Source: Anaerolineaceae bacterium 4572_78 (GTDB lineage: Bacteria; Chloroflexota; Anaerolineae; 4572-78). Taken from it: a DNA stretch of 33,427 bases. Positions 1 to 8,910 of the stretch are shown here, piece after piece (within the stretch, counting starts at the first letter, position 1; each line of letters starts with the position of its first letter). Both the position numbers and the translations under genes were made by a program. Under the pieces are notes generated by a model, which saw only the letters and a program-made list of their open reading frames with translations, ran no database searches and was not told the DNA's origin. The DNA is taken from positions 1-33,427 of the forward strand of contig NBMH01000068.1 in the NCBI GenBank assembly GCA_002084875.1, in the 5' to 3' direction.

Positions 1-1
1 C

Positions 2-577
2 TCATATTATCCTCTTATGTTTGCTTTTCACCAAAAAGTTCAAAGTTCGTACAGGGCTAGGCAAGGAAAAATTCTTGAGAAAATTATAATGGAAATATTG
101 AAACATTATGTAAAATGCGATATAGTACCTCAAAAAGCCTCTAAAATGCGTGATGAACTGAAAGATATATTTCATGCCAAAATTCCAAATTTAGATGTAG
201 ATGCTATGGGAATAATGACTTCTGATGAAAAAGCAATTGTTATTCAATTGCGTTCAAGAGATGATACAGGTGGTACCACAGCAAAAGCTTCATTGGTTGA
301 TTTATTGAAAGAACTTTTAAGAATAAATAAAACACCTGATTACGAAATATTGTATTTGGTGTGTGTTTGGGATAAACGCCAATCCACACAAAAACATTCT
401 ACGATAAAGAAAATGTATTCTTCCCTACAGGATGTTGTTAAATTAGATAAAAGACAATTTTTTGACGAATTATCTTACGGGATTGATCTAAAACAAAATA
501 TAAGATTGAAAATGGCTTATGGAACAGATGAAATTATGAAATCATTTTTTCAGTGGTCAGGAATATCGAATTATTAA
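2..577 (+). CDS. Type II restriction endonuclease, BsaWI-like (partial, frame broken at 3' end)
   Basis: This is probably the DNA-cleaving half of a type II restriction-modification system, because a DNA methyltransferase follows on the same strand. The frame is open to the window edge. The first ATG is at 17 and has no Shine-Dalgarno sequence, so the true start may lie outside. Counting from that ATG, acidic D60/D62 are followed by a strand and a QLRSRDDTGG motif at 77-86. This fits a PD-(D/E)XK fold and resembles the R-S-R-D region of CCGG-cutting enzymes (BsaWI/AgeI group); that family link comes from memory. The frame stops at 575-577 after a T6 run at 545-550. Protein-like sequence continues in another frame to 691-693 and overlaps the methyltransferase start, so the annotated C-terminus is probably wrong. 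I am fairly sure it is a restriction enzyme; the subfamily and specificity are inference. Confidence 0.7.
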   Translation, partial: SYYPLMFAFHQKVQSSYRARQGKILEKIIMEILKHYVKCDIVPQKASKMRDELKDIFHAKIPNLDVDAMGIMTSDEKAIVIQLRSRDDTGGTTAKASLVDLLKELLRINKTPDYEILYLVCVWDKRQSTQKHSTIKKMYSSLQDVVKLDKRQFFDELSYGIDLKQNIRLKMAYGTDEIMKSFFQWSGISNY

Positions 578-693
578 ATAGTAAATGCCGCAAACTAAAC
601 ACAACATTTGATTATAGTTCGTATCCTGCATTGGTCAATTCTATTGATTACATTCGAGATTTATTATACTTGAAGGCATGTTATGAAAAGTAA
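532..693 (+). other. Out-of-frame C-terminal continuation of the restriction endonuclease
   Basis: The frame one base back from the endonuclease frame is open from 532 to a TAA at 691-693. Its distal part reads FDYSSYPALVNSIDYIRDLL and then YLKACYEK, which looks like real protein rather than spacer. Its stop lies inside the first codons of the methyltransferase (ATG at 683), giving the 11-nt overlap usual for a translationally coupled restriction-modification pair. The switch must occur between 532 and 577, and the T6 run at 545-550 is the obvious site. It could be a natural frameshift mutation, a phase-variable tract, programmed slippage or a sequencing error. Confidence 0.6.
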
Positions 694-1960
694 TCAGCTA
701 TCATTGTTTGGTAGCTCACTTAAACAAAATCAAACCGATGATGCTATCGTTACGGTTTCATTTCGTAACTTGGTACCACATATTACAGAAACAACATATT
801 TAACTCACCCAATATACTATTATCCCGCTAAATTTATTCCCCATGTAGTTCGATATTGTATTGATACGTACACCAAAGAAAACGATGTGCTGGCTGATCC
901 GTTTGCAGGTTCAGGAACGGTTGGACTTGAAGCCTATCTCAATCGGCGAAATGCTTTTCTGCTTGACCTTAATCCGCTTCTTAACCACATCATTCCTATC
1001 AAAATTTATCAAGGGAAAGATAGTTTAGAGGCAACAATTTTAGACGAAATGTTGCATGCTGTGGTTAATAGCCATACCTCATTTATTCCTGCCTGGTCGA
1101 ATTATCAATATTGGTATCCTGAATCAATGTTGGAAACCATAAGCCGATATTGGGGCGGACAAAAACTTCTGGATAAAAATATCTATACTCAAATCATTGA
1201 AGCATCTTTGGTGAAAATTAGTAAACATTTCTCTTATGCTGAACATAAAGCCCCTAAACTGTTTCGGTCTAAATGGAAACAAAAATATATCAATCAATTA
1301 TTGCAAATTAATTGGCAGGATGAACTTAATATAAAACTTCGTGAATTGTCATTTGATTATCTTAAACGAATTAATCAGTTTATCGCTTATACAGAAGACC
1401 ATCAAAATACAATCGCATTTTTTGGAGGAATTGATTCATCATACTATCAATTTAATAACCAAACTCAATTTGATATTATCATTACTTCTCCACCTTATAT
1501 TCAAGCTCAAGAGTATATCCGTACTTCTAAAATGGATCTTTATTGGTTAGGATATACCGATAAAGAAGTAAAGAGATTGACAAAATTAGAAATACCTTAC
1601 CGAAAAGCAGACAGAATTATTGATACCGAAACCTTACAGCAGTTTAAATTAAAGCTAAACAGGGACGACTTGACCCGAATTGTAAATGCCTATTTTTGCC
1701 ATACAATCAATGCCATAGAAAATATGATGTGCCAATTGAAAAGCGGAGGGCATGCTTGTATATTTATTGGTAATCCAAAAGTTGATGGGATTGAAGTTGA
1801 AATATGGCGAATTTTGAAAGAATATTTCATTGAAAAAGGATATGTTTTTCAACATGTCTTTGAAGATGTAATTAAACGGAGGCAATTATTCAAATACCGA
1901 AAAAACAAAAACCCATCTGGAATGAAATCTGAGTTTTTGTTGGTACTTAGAAAAAGATAA
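683..1960 (+). CDS. Site-specific DNA amino-methyltransferase (type II RM, probably N4-cytosine)
   Basis: This enzyme transfers a methyl group from SAM to an exocyclic amino group in DNA and should protect sites cut by the neighbouring endonuclease. The SAM-binding motif ADPFAGSGTVG is at residues 71-81, followed by LLDLNP at 93-98. The catalytic motif TSPPY is at 268-272. A YYPAKFIPHVV segment (about 47-56) just before motif I is the usual motif X region. TSPPY is more common in N4-cytosine than N6-adenine enzymes, so the base is an inference. Motif I precedes motif IV with a long central region between, the alpha-like order rather than the common beta order; that region (about 100-260) would carry target recognition. 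Start 683 is supported by GAAGG about 8 nt upstream. The length of 425 aa is normal for the group. Confidence 0.88.
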   Translation: MKSNQLSLFGSSLKQNQTDDAIVTVSFRNLVPHITETTYLTHPIYYYPAKFIPHVVRYCIDTYTKENDVLADPFAGSGTVGLEAYLNRRNAFLLDLNPLLNHIIPIKIYQGKDSLEATILDEMLHAVVNSHTSFIPAWSNYQYWYPESMLETISRYWGGQKLLDKNIYTQIIEASLVKISKHFSYAEHKAPKLFRSKWKQKYINQLLQINWQDELNIKLRELSFDYLKRINQFIAYTEDHQNTIAFFGGIDSSYYQFNNQTQFDIIITSPPYIQAQEYIRTSKMDLYWLGYTDKEVKRLTKLEIPYRKADRIIDTETLQQFKLKLNRDDLTRIVNAYFCHTINAIENMMCQLKSGGHACIFIGNPKVDGIEVEIWRILKEYFIEKGYVFQHVFEDVIKRRQLFKYRKNKNPSGMKSEFLLVLRKR

Positions 1961-1978
1961 TGTAGGAGAAGTCTAGCG

Positions 1979-2581
1979 ATGAATATTTTTGATGTTCTCA
2001 TTATACTGGCGTTTATTTTTGGGGTGGGATTTTGCATGTATGTCGGCATGTTCAGGCAATCGCTGAGTTTGCTGAATATCTGGCTGTCTTTGCTATTTAG
2101 TTTGTGGTTAGCCCGCCCGATTGGTATGACGCTCATTAAAGCATTTTTGTACATGGAGGAAGAGTACACCTTAGAAACTTATGGTTTTGTCTTATCTTTG
2201 GCGACCCTTATAACAATTGGTGAAATTATAATTGCTCTCTTGATGGCACCAGAAGGACAACGGCTAGGTGAATCGGCAGGCATGGATATTCATGAAGTAA
2301 TTGATAACATTGAGGCGGAAGATAACAAAGAATTGTGGGATTTGCCCAGTTTTGTGATGGGAATTTTTACCACATTGATTTGGCTGGGGGTCGGTTTGAG
2401 TACATTTAAGTATTTGCTTCTTGCTTTGCCAGAGTATTCTGCCCTTTCGTCATTACAATATTACTTTCCACGAGCGGGATTGATGCCGATGTTAAGTTTT
2501 ATTTTTAAGGGGGTTTTATTCACAGTCAAATTTTTAGTTCCATCAAGATTGCCTGGCTTGTTAGGATACATCTTTAGTTAA
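1979..2581 (+). CDS. CvpA-like integral membrane protein
   Basis: This small membrane protein (200 aa) starts with MNIFDVLIILAFIFGVGFCM and has four to five hydrophobic segments at roughly 4-26, 27-45, 65-88, 122-148 and 160-190. The N-terminal layout (short Asn-rich start, Gly-rich first helix, Gly near residue 23) fits the CvpA/colicin V production family. CvpA proteins are inner-membrane proteins of poorly defined role linked to envelope stress. A strong TAGGAGA ribosome site lies about 10 nt upstream. The gene begins 18 nt after the methyltransferase stop and could be cotranscribed with it, but functional linkage is doubtful. Its last 21 bases overlap the end of the convergent pntAB gene. 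The family call is moderate, since this is fold-level resemblance only. Confidence 0.55.
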   Translation: MNIFDVLIILAFIFGVGFCMYVGMFRQSLSLLNIWLSLLFSLWLARPIGMTLIKAFLYMEEEYTLETYGFVLSLATLITIGEIIIALLMAPEGQRLGESAGMDIHEVIDNIEAEDNKELWDLPSFVMGIFTTLIWLGVGLSTFKYLLLALPEYSALSSLQYYFPRAGLMPMLSFIFKGVLFTVKFLVPSRLPGLLGYIFS

Positions 2582-2842
2582 TAGCTTCGTAGCCGCAATG
2601 AGGGACCCGACCAATGTAATACCTGAAATAGCATTTGACCCCGACATCAAGGGGGTGTGCAATGTAGCAGGCACTTTAGCAATAAGCTCAAACCCCAAAA
2701 AAATTGATAACGCCAAAATGAACGCTAGAAAAATTGGGGTCATGTTTACTTCGGAGGTACTTCCTCCATCATCTGCAAAAACCACTATGGTTGAACCGAA
2801 GGTGAGTATTGCAGTCGTAAAAAGTAAATAGAAGAAACGCAT
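2561..2842 (-). CDS. pntAB: NAD(P) transhydrogenase alpha subunit part 2 (PntAB)
   Basis: This is the membrane part of the split alpha subunit of the proton-translocating NAD(P) transhydrogenase. It forms helices of the proton channel that couples hydride transfer from NADH to NADP+. The protein (93 aa from this start) has a signal-like first hydrophobic stretch, then the family signature FELIAKVPATLHTPLMSGSN followed by AISGITLVGSL. I chose the ATG at 2840-2842 because AAAGGAG lies about 8 nt upstream; a start 30 nt further up overlaps the pntAA stop and has no such site. It begins 16 nt after pntAA and is cotranscribed with it. The pntB gene that normally follows is absent: the next 21 bases already overlap the convergent CvpA-like gene. 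Confidence 0.9.
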   Translation of the reverse strand: MRFFYLLFTTAILTFGSTIVVFADDGGSTSEVNMTPIFLAFILALSIFLGFELIAKVPATLHTPLMSGSNAISGITLVGSLIAATKLLTKDVS

Positions 2843-2858
2843 TGTATCACTCCTTTTT

Positions 2859-3998
2859 CTAATTTTTAGCATAATGCTCTTTTAACATTTCGCTACGAAT
2901 TTCATTTTTATGGGTAATCAAGCACCCGTCTATGATTTCGTCATCAAGGTCTAATGTTAGAGCATTATTTTCTTTATCCCAAAAATGCTCAATTAAATTA
3001 CGCAAATTGCTGGCATACATCTGACTGGCATGGTAGGGAATACGTCCCTCTAAATTAGTCAGACCGATGATGTTTACACCATTAACATCAACTTCTTTAT
3101 CAACAGCAGAACCTTCTACATTTCCACCTGTTTCAGTTGCCATGTCAATGATAACACTACCAGGCTTCATCCCTGCTACCATGTCTTTGGTAATAATAAT
3201 GGGAGCTTTTCGTCCAAACAATTTTGCGGTGGTGATGACGACATCAGATATAGCACAATGTTTTGCCATGCCTTGACGTTGTAATTCTATTTGTTCTTTT
3301 GTCAATTGCTTGGCATAACCTTGTTCAGTTTGTCCTGTCTCACCTAAATCAATCTTAACAAATTTTGCCCCAAGCGATTGCACTTGCTCGGCAACCACTG
3401 GACGGGTATCAAAGGCTTCAACCCTTGCCCCCAACCGTTTAGCAGTAGCAATTGCTTGCAACCCTGCAACACCTGCTCCAATGATAAACACTCGTGAAGG
3501 GGCTAATGTCCCAGCTGGTGTCATCATCATAGGAAAGGCTTTACTAATTCTATCTGCCGCTAAAATCACAGCGACATATCCCGCTAAACTCGCTTGTGAA
3601 CTCAATGAGTCCATCTTTTGAGCAAGAGTAGTACGAGGTATCATCTCCATACAAATTGTGCTAACACCACGTTTTGCCATGTGCTCAACCAATTCTTTTT
3701 CATTGAATGGGTCAAGATGACTAATATGGATTGCACCCTTTTTTAGAATGTCTATCTCTTCTTTGGGAGGTTTGTTTAAACGTAGCACAATGTCAGCACC
3801 CTTCAGTAATTTCTGACGGTTTTTGACCACTGTGGCTCCTACTTTTTTGTATTCATCATCAGTTATTTTTAATATCTGACCAATACCTGCTTCAACCTCA
3901 ACCTGCATTTCCTTTTGAGTCATTTTCTTTAACTCAGCTGGAATCATTGCTACACGTGTTTCACCTGGATGAATTTCTTTTAGAATAGCTATTTTCAT
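2859..3998 (-). CDS. pntAA: NAD(P) transhydrogenase alpha subunit part 1 (PntAA)
   Basis: This soluble NAD(H)-binding subunit of the proton-translocating transhydrogenase has 379 aa, the normal length for split PntAA. It shows the N-terminal alanine-dehydrogenase-like domain (MKIAILKEIHPGETRVAMIP), the RTTLAQKMDSLSSQA loop, the Rossmann motif GAGVAGLQAIATAKRLGARV followed by EAFDTRP, and the substrate-side GQTEQGYAKQL loop. The start at 3996-3998 is supported by AAGGAGTAAGGTGG just upstream, and homology begins there. An in-frame ATG at 4049 lies almost on the promoter and is not used. A near-consensus sigma-70 promoter lies 54 nt upstream. The partner PntAB follows after 16 nt. Without PntB (the NADP-binding subunit) in the neighbourhood, the complex needs a partner encoded elsewhere. 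Confidence 0.95.
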   Translation of the reverse strand: MKIAILKEIHPGETRVAMIPAELKKMTQKEMQVEVEAGIGQILKITDDEYKKVGATVVKNRQKLLKGADIVLRLNKPPKEEIDILKKGAIHISHLDPFNEKELVEHMAKRGVSTICMEMIPRTTLAQKMDSLSSQASLAGYVAVILAADRISKAFPMMMTPAGTLAPSRVFIIGAGVAGLQAIATAKRLGARVEAFDTRPVVAEQVQSLGAKFVKIDLGETGQTEQGYAKQLTKEQIELQRQGMAKHCAISDVVITTAKLFGRKAPIIITKDMVAGMKPGSVIIDMATETGGNVEGSAVDKEVDVNGVNIIGLTNLEGRIPYHASQMYASNLRNLIEHFWDKENNALTLDLDDEIIDGCLITHKNEIRSEMLKEHYAKN

Positions 3999-4051
3999 AA
4001 ATAATAACCACCTTACTCCTTTGTAAATTAAATTTCTACAAATGTCCACTG

Positions 4052-4081
4052 ATTATATCACTAAACCAAAAATCTTGTCAA
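4052..4081 (-). promoter_or_regulatory. Sigma-70 type promoter of pntAA-pntAB
   Basis: Read on the minus strand, TTGACA (4081-4076) and TATAAT (4057-4052) are both perfect consensus and are separated by 18 nt. The -10 box ends 54 nt before the pntAA start codon, leaving a short leader with the ribosome site. This implies strong constitutive expression by a housekeeping sigma factor. Confidence 0.8.
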
Positions 4082-4161
4082 CTTTCGCTTATTAATTTTA
4101 GTAATTGATTTGGTTCTTTGGGAATCCTAGTAGATAAAAACGTAATCATCTTGATTTGAAC

Positions 4162-4190
4162 TTGACATTTATGTGGCAAGTTGTTATGAT
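4162..4190 (+). promoter_or_regulatory. Sigma-70 type promoter of the methyltransferase gene
   Basis: TTGACA at 4162-4167, a 17-nt spacer and TATGAT at 4185-4190 form a near-consensus promoter. It lies inside the longest open frame (TTG at 4156), which shows that the true start codon is downstream at 4243. It is divergent from the pnt promoter, about 80 bp away. Confidence 0.75.
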
Positions 4191-4242
4191 TTGGGCAATT
4201 AAATACGGACTAGAAGTCCACTACATTAAAATGGAGATTTTT

Positions 4243-5013
4243 ATGACAACAATACCTATACCTGACCACATTCCTGAAGATGACCATTGGTGGTTTGCCA
4301 GTCGCACTCGGCTGATAACTGTCTTTATGCAACAGGTTTTACCTCAAACCCATGATTTGGATATTTTAGATATTGGCTGTGGAGCAGGGAACATGATTCA
4401 TCACCTTAGCAAATATGGGCAGGTGCGAGGTCTTGAAATTGACCCTCGTCCTGTGAAACAAGCTTTATTGCGTGATTATGATATTTACCAACAGGATGCT
4501 ACACAAGGAATAGCATTTACAGATAACATGTATGATGTAGTAACTGCCTTTGATGTTATTGAACATGTGGATGATGACATGGCTATTTTACAAGAATCAT
4601 ATCGTATATTGAAACCACATGGTCATATTGTGGTAACGGTGCCAGCTTTCATGTGGCTTTGGTCGCATAATGATGATATTAATGACCATAAACGGCGTTA
4701 TACAGCTGATGAACTAAAGGATAAATTAAAACTTAGTGGTTTTCAATTGAACCGAATCAGTTATAACAATTTTTTTATCTTTCCTCTAGCCGCCCCATTG
4801 GTCATGTTGCGGCGTGGAAACGAACCAGAATTAGCTTCTCATCATCTTGATGAGGATGAATATCAAGTAGAAATGGAACCTACTTCGCCTATTGTAAATA
4901 GTATTTTAACTGTTGTTGGAAAGATTGAGTCTCAACTAGCTCGATTAGTTAGTTTACCTTTTGGAACATCGCTTATTGCTATTGCTCAAAAAACTGAGGA
5001 TATTACCACATAG
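4243..5013 (+). CDS. Class I SAM-dependent methyltransferase
   Basis: This is a soluble methyltransferase of the Methyltransf_11/23 type (256 aa). The SAM-binding motif ILDIGCGAGN is at 41-50, with an acidic GLEIDP strand end at 63-68 that would hold the ribose hydroxyls. FDVIEHV, about 40 residues later, and the YRILKPHGHIVVTVPA strand are typical of the fold. An N-terminal EDDHWWFASRTRLI segment is common in methyltransferases found beside glycosyltransferases in cell-surface pathways, but no such neighbour is present here. The C-terminal part (about 170-256) holds a hydrophobic patch and a region I do not recognise. The start is set by GGAG at 4234-4237 and by the promoter position. The substrate is unknown. 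Confidence 0.8.
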   Translation: MTTIPIPDHIPEDDHWWFASRTRLITVFMQQVLPQTHDLDILDIGCGAGNMIHHLSKYGQVRGLEIDPRPVKQALLRDYDIYQQDATQGIAFTDNMYDVVTAFDVIEHVDDDMAILQESYRILKPHGHIVVTVPAFMWLWSHNDDINDHKRRYTADELKDKLKLSGFQLNRISYNNFFIFPLAAPLVMLRRGNEPELASHHLDEDEYQVEMEPTSPIVNSILTVVGKIESQLARLVSLPFGTSLIAIAQKTEDITT

Positions 5014-5194
5014 GTAATGTTATATAGTGGGAATGACCAATTCACCCTACGTATAACTCATATCTAACATAGAACTAATGCAAATTTAATATTATTAATG
5101 TAGGATGCAATCATTAAACGATGTTACGCAGTACAGACTAGAGATATGTACTACTGACAGGCATCTTGCCTATCATATATGAAAGGAGATACAA

Positions 5195-7753
5195 ATGAAT
5201 TTTGATAAATATACAGAAAAATCACAACAAGCAATAATGAATTCCCAACATTTGGCACAAGATTATAATCATAGTGAAATTACTCCCGAACACTTATTGC
5301 TGTCTTTGTTACGGCAGGATGAGGGGGTTGTGCCACAGGTTGTGCAACGATTGAACGTGAATTTGCCAAATTGGATATCACGTTTGGAGCAGGAGTTAAA
5401 TCGCCGTTCCAAAATGTTTGGTGGGGGGCAACAACCAACCTTTAGCCGAGCCACTTCTGATATTTTGCGGCATGCTGAACGTGAAGCAGATAAGATGAAG
5501 GATGATTATGTCAGTACCGAACATATTTTCCTTGCCTTTGCTGATAAAACGCATGACTTTCCGTTTAATCGTGATGCCATTTTACAAGTACTAACTCAAG
5601 TGCGTGGACATCAACGCGTGACCAGTCAATCCCCCGAAGATACTTACGATGCCTTAACCAAGTACGGTCAAGATTTAACCGATTTGGCTCGGCGAGGGAA
5701 GATTGACCCAGTGATTGGGCGTGACAAGGAAACTCGACGAATAACGCAAGTTCTTAGTCGACGTACCAAAAATAATCCAGTCTTAATCGGCGAGTCTGGT
5801 GTGGGAAAAACTGCTGTTGTTGAAGGATTAGCTCAACGGATTGTGAATGGTGATGTACCAGAAACATTGAAAAATAGAACTCTGTTTGCTCTTGACATGG
5901 GTTCCTTGATTGCTGGAGCAAAATTTCGCGGTGAATTTGAGGAAAGACTCAAAGCAGTTTTGCATGAAATAGTCAGTAGCGATGGGCAAATAATCCTTTT
6001 CATTGACGAACTGCATACCGTTGTCGGAGCGGGTGCAGCCAAAGGAGCAATGGATGCTAGCAACATGCTCAAACCGATGTTGGCACGTGGCGAATTGAAA
6101 ACCATAGGTGCAACTACCCTCGATGAATATCGCCAACATGTCGAAAAGGATGCCGCCCTAGAACGCCGATTCCAGCCCGTTTTGATTGATGAGCCAAGCG
6201 TGGAAGATACAATTAGCATTTTGCGTGGCTTGAAAGAACGGTACGAAGTCCATCATGGAGTGCGTATCCAAGATAGTGCTGTCATTGCCGCGGCTATGCT
6301 TAGCGAGCGTTATATCAGCGACCGATTCCTGCCCGATAAAGCAATTGATTTGATTGATGAGGCGGCTAGTCGGCTTCGGACAGAAATTGACAGCAAACCG
6401 ACCGAACTCGACCAAATTGACCGTGCTATCATACAACTTGAAATTGAACGGCAAGCTCTCAAAAAAGAAAAGGATAAAGCAAGTCGAGAACGTTTGGCAA
6501 AATTGGAAGAAGAACTAGCTGACTTAAAAGAAAAGTCAAATGGGCTGGTGGCTCGCTGGCAAAATGAGAAAAATATAATTAATTCTCTACAACAAACTAA
6601 AGAACAAATTGAGCATGTTCGAGTACAAATGGAGCAAGCCCAACGACAAACAGATTATGAACTAGCATCTCGTCTTGAATATGAGAGCTTACCTAACTTG
6701 GAAAATCAATTAACTGAACAAGAGAAACGATTGAAGGAAATCCAAGCGAAGGGTCCGCTTTTAAAAGAAGAAGTTGATGACGAGGAAATCGCTCAAATCG
6801 TGGCTCGTTGGACAGCTATCCCTATGGCGACACTTCTCGAAGGGGAAGTACAAAAATTGGTCAACATGGAAAGCAATCTCCAAAAACGAGTCGTGGGACA
6901 AAATGAAGCAATCGAGGCTATATCGAATGCGGTGCGACGTAGTCGAGCTGGTCTAAATGACCCTAATCGCCCCATCGGTTCATTCATCTTTTTGGGTCCA
7001 ACAGGAGTCGGTAAGACCGAACTTGCTCGAGCCTTAGCCGAATTTCTGTTCGACGATGAACATGCAATTGTCCGCATTGACATGAGTGAATATCAAGAAC
7101 GACATACTGTCAGTCGCTTAATCGGGGCTCCACCAGGTTACATCGGCTATGACGAAGGTGGACAATTGACCGAAGCTGTCCGCCGTAAACCGTACAGCGT
7201 AGTCTTGTTTGATGAAATTGAAAAAGGGCATACCGAAGTATTCAATTTGCTTTTGCAGATGTTGGATGACGGACATTTAACTGATAGTCATGGGAGAACG
7301 GTTAGCTTTAAAAATGTAGTGGTGATTATGACCAGCAATATCGGCGGGCATATCATTCGAGAATTGGGCATGACAGAGGCAAAACCAAAAGTGATGAATG
7401 CTCTTCGAACCCATTTCCGCCCTGAATTTCTAAATCGGGTTGATGAAGTGATTATGTTCCACAACTTAAGCAAGGAACATCTGTTATTAATTGTGGAAAT
7501 CCAATTGAAACGGTTACACCACCTGCTTGCCAATCGTAAACTTAATATCGAATTGACCGACAAGGCGACTCATCTTTTGGTTGACATCGGCTACGACCCA
7601 CAATATGGAGCTCGTCCCTTGAAGCGTGCTATTCAACGCTATTTGCAAAACCCGTTGGCATTAGCATTGCTTGAAGGAAATTTTGTCGAAGGGGATACGA
7701 TTTTGGTTGATTTGCATGATGAGGAGTTTGTTTTTACCAAGAAAGTAAAATAG
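5195..7753 (+). CDS. clpB: ATP-dependent chaperone/disaggregase ClpB
   Basis: This hexameric AAA+ disaggregase works with DnaK to pull proteins out of aggregates in the cytoplasm. It has 852 aa, the usual ClpB length. The Clp N-domain is at about 1-145. AAA-1 has Walker A GESGVGKT (199-206), pore loop AKFRG (242-246) and Walker B IILFIDE (266-272). A long coiled-coil middle domain spans about 405-525. AAA-2 has Walker A GPTGVGKT (601-608), pore loop GYIGYDEGG (648-656) and Walker B VVLFDE (669-674). The segment after MTSNIGG is short and lacks a ClpP-binding loop, which separates it from ClpC/ClpA. AAAGGAG sits about 8 nt before the ATG. The upstream 181 bases show no CIRCE-type operator; a short AGGCA-TCT-TGCCT inverted repeat (5159-5171) lies in the leader. 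Confidence 0.95.
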   Translation: MNFDKYTEKSQQAIMNSQHLAQDYNHSEITPEHLLLSLLRQDEGVVPQVVQRLNVNLPNWISRLEQELNRRSKMFGGGQQPTFSRATSDILRHAEREADKMKDDYVSTEHIFLAFADKTHDFPFNRDAILQVLTQVRGHQRVTSQSPEDTYDALTKYGQDLTDLARRGKIDPVIGRDKETRRITQVLSRRTKNNPVLIGESGVGKTAVVEGLAQRIVNGDVPETLKNRTLFALDMGSLIAGAKFRGEFEERLKAVLHEIVSSDGQIILFIDELHTVVGAGAAKGAMDASNMLKPMLARGELKTIGATTLDEYRQHVEKDAALERRFQPVLIDEPSVEDTISILRGLKERYEVHHGVRIQDSAVIAAAMLSERYISDRFLPDKAIDLIDEAASRLRTEIDSKPTELDQIDRAIIQLEIERQALKKEKDKASRERLAKLEEELADLKEKSNGLVARWQNEKNIINSLQQTKEQIEHVRVQMEQAQRQTDYELASRLEYESLPNLENQLTEQEKRLKEIQAKGPLLKEEVDDEEIAQIVARWTAIPMATLLEGEVQKLVNMESNLQKRVVGQNEAIEAISNAVRRSRAGLNDPNRPIGSFIFLGPTGVGKTELARALAEFLFDDEHAIVRIDMSEYQERHTVSRLIGAPPGYIGYDEGGQLTEAVRRKPYSVVLFDEIEKGHTEVFNLLLQMLDDGHLTDSHGRTVSFKNVVVIMTSNIGGHIIRELGMTEAKPKVMNALRTHFRPEFLNRVDEVIMFHNLSKEHLLLIVEIQLKRLHHLLANRKLNIELTDKATHLLVDIGYDPQYGARPLKRAIQRYLQNPLALALLEGNFVEGDTILVDLHDEEFVFTKKVK

Positions 7754-7770
7754 CTATAGCCAAAATTACT

Positions 7771-7818
7771 GGAGCGACAAAACATGCTTTTTCATGTCAA
7801 AGCAAGTTTTGAACATCC
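7771..7818 (+). repeat. 48-nt palindromic repeat, copy A
   Basis: The sequence begins GGAGCGACAAAACATGCTTT, has a TTCATGTC loop, and returns as AAAGCAAGTTTTGAAC. The two arms form a stem of about 13 bp with one mismatch. It lies between the convergent ends of clpB and the Thr/Pro-linker protein and might serve as a terminator. It belongs to the family described for 8911-9011, 10183-10230 and 16694-16741. Confidence 0.8.
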
Positions 7819-7828
7819 CTGATAGTAA

Positions 7829-7848
7829 GGGCGTATAGCCATACGCCC
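7829..7848. repeat. Hairpin of the GGGCGTAT/ATACGCCC type
   Basis: GGGCGTAT, AGCC and ATACGCCC give a perfect 8-bp stem with a 4-nt loop, followed by CCTACAA. A variant (GGGTTTAT-GCC-ATAAACCC, then CCTACA) lies at 26213-26231, so this is a dispersed repeat. It sits between two convergent gene ends and could act as a bidirectional terminator. Confidence 0.65.
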
Positions 7849-7878
7849 CTACAACTAGCATTGAACAGCCCTAACATG

Positions 7879-8898
7879 CTAAGGGGTTGCTCCTCGTTGA
7901 AAAACCACTTGCCATGATGGCAATATATCTTGTGCTAAATCAGGACATTCATTTCCTGATAGTTTGTTTACATTCTTAGCAATGGCATTAGGCATGCCTA
8001 GTATTTCTATTTGGTAGATTTGACCTGGTTCCATTTGAAAATCGGCATAACCTGGTTCAAGGGGTGACTTTAATCCTGTAAATACACGATTTTGCCCACC
8101 CGTCCAACTTACCATAATACTTATCCCCGACTCACCTTCGCCATTAATCCCATTGACATAAATCTTGAGTAAGCCATCGCTTTTATCATCACAGAGAACC
8201 TCAAAATATGCCAATCCAAAAGGCGAATTTGGACTAAGTGTAGGTGTAACGGTGGGAAATGGTGTACTTGTCGGCGTAAATGTTGAGGTTGATGTTGACG
8301 TATAAGTCGGCAAAGGTGTTGCTGTGTGAGTTGGAATCGGTGTTGCTGTATTTGTATCGTTAGCAGTTGGCATGGGGGTTGCTGTATTAGTTGGGGTGGG
8401 AGTTACCGTTTGCGTATCTGTTGGCATGGGAGTATTTGTCGGTGTAGGTGTGAGTGTAGGGCTTGGCGTGTTTGAAGGAGTAGGTGTTATAGTTGGGGTA
8501 TGAGTTGGTTTAGGGGTTGGAGTAATAAAGTATGCTTTGAGAATCGGCGGCGTTTCGCCTAAAGCTACAGCAAGATTTACTAGAGAACGAATGTCCTTGA
8601 GGTCTGATTCGGTATAGATATGTTTTTCAGCTAAATTGACAATTGTAGTATGGATATTTTTATCCCGCAACCGAGCCAGACGATTTTGTGCTTTCAGCAA
8701 GTCGTTATCATAACGATAAGTAGCACCAATAAGCACGGTGTATAATTCTTTATCTGTTGGATTTAATTGGTCGGGGCGAGTGTATGGATTAAATGGATTG
8801 ACGGGATGAATATACCAGGTATAGATTAGGGATGCCATCAACCCAATCACACATGATATAAAAAAACCACCAAGCCACCAATCTTCTTCATGCTTCAT
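7879..8898 (-). CDS. Membrane-anchored protein: helical domain, Thr/Pro linker, beta-rich C-terminus (paralog 1)
   Basis: Function is unknown. The 339-aa protein has one transmembrane helix near the N-terminus (about 11-30). A helical domain follows at about 45-115 with [31 protein letters not shown] and [10 protein letters not shown] linker of [11 protein letters not shown] repeats spans about 125-222. The C-terminal domain (about 225-339) is beta-rich ([20 protein letters not shown]) and resembles an Ig-like fold only in general character. The linker would hold the C-terminal domain away from the membrane, as in many Chloroflexota surface proteins. The next gene upstream (9035-10153) has the same architecture and a similar helical domain, so the two are tandem paralogs. 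A palindromic repeat lies directly upstream of the start. Confidence 0.75.
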   Translation of the reverse strand: MKHEEDWWLGGFFISCVIGLMASLIYTWYIHPVNPFNPYTRPDQLNPTDKELYTVLIGATYRYDNDLLKAQNRLARLRDKNIHTTIVNLAEKHIYTESDLKDIRSLVNLAVALGETPPILKAYFITPTPKPTHTPTITPTPSNTPSPTLTPTPTNTPMPTDTQTVTPTPTNTATPMPTANDTNTATPIPTHTATPLPTYTSTSTSTFTPTSTPFPTVTPTLSPNSPFGLAYFEVLCDDKSDGLLKIYVNGINGEGESGISIMVSWTGGQNRVFTGLKSPLEPGYADFQMEPGQIYQIEILGMPNAIAKNVNKLSGNECPDLAQDILPSWQVVFQRGATP

Positions 8899-8910
8899 AA
8901 ATATTTTGTT

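Noticed and set aside
4156-4242. TTG start giving a longer methyltransferase
   Set aside because: The promoter -35 and -10 boxes (4162-4190) lie downstream of this codon, and GGAG supports 4243.
5014-5194. CIRCE or other heat-shock operator before clpB
   Set aside because: I found no TTAGCACTC-N9-GAGTGCTAA motif; only a short 5-bp inverted repeat is present.
5828-6219. Long minus-strand frames opposite clpB
   Set aside because: They are antisense to strongly conserved AAA+ coding sequence and have no ribosome site or family resemblance.
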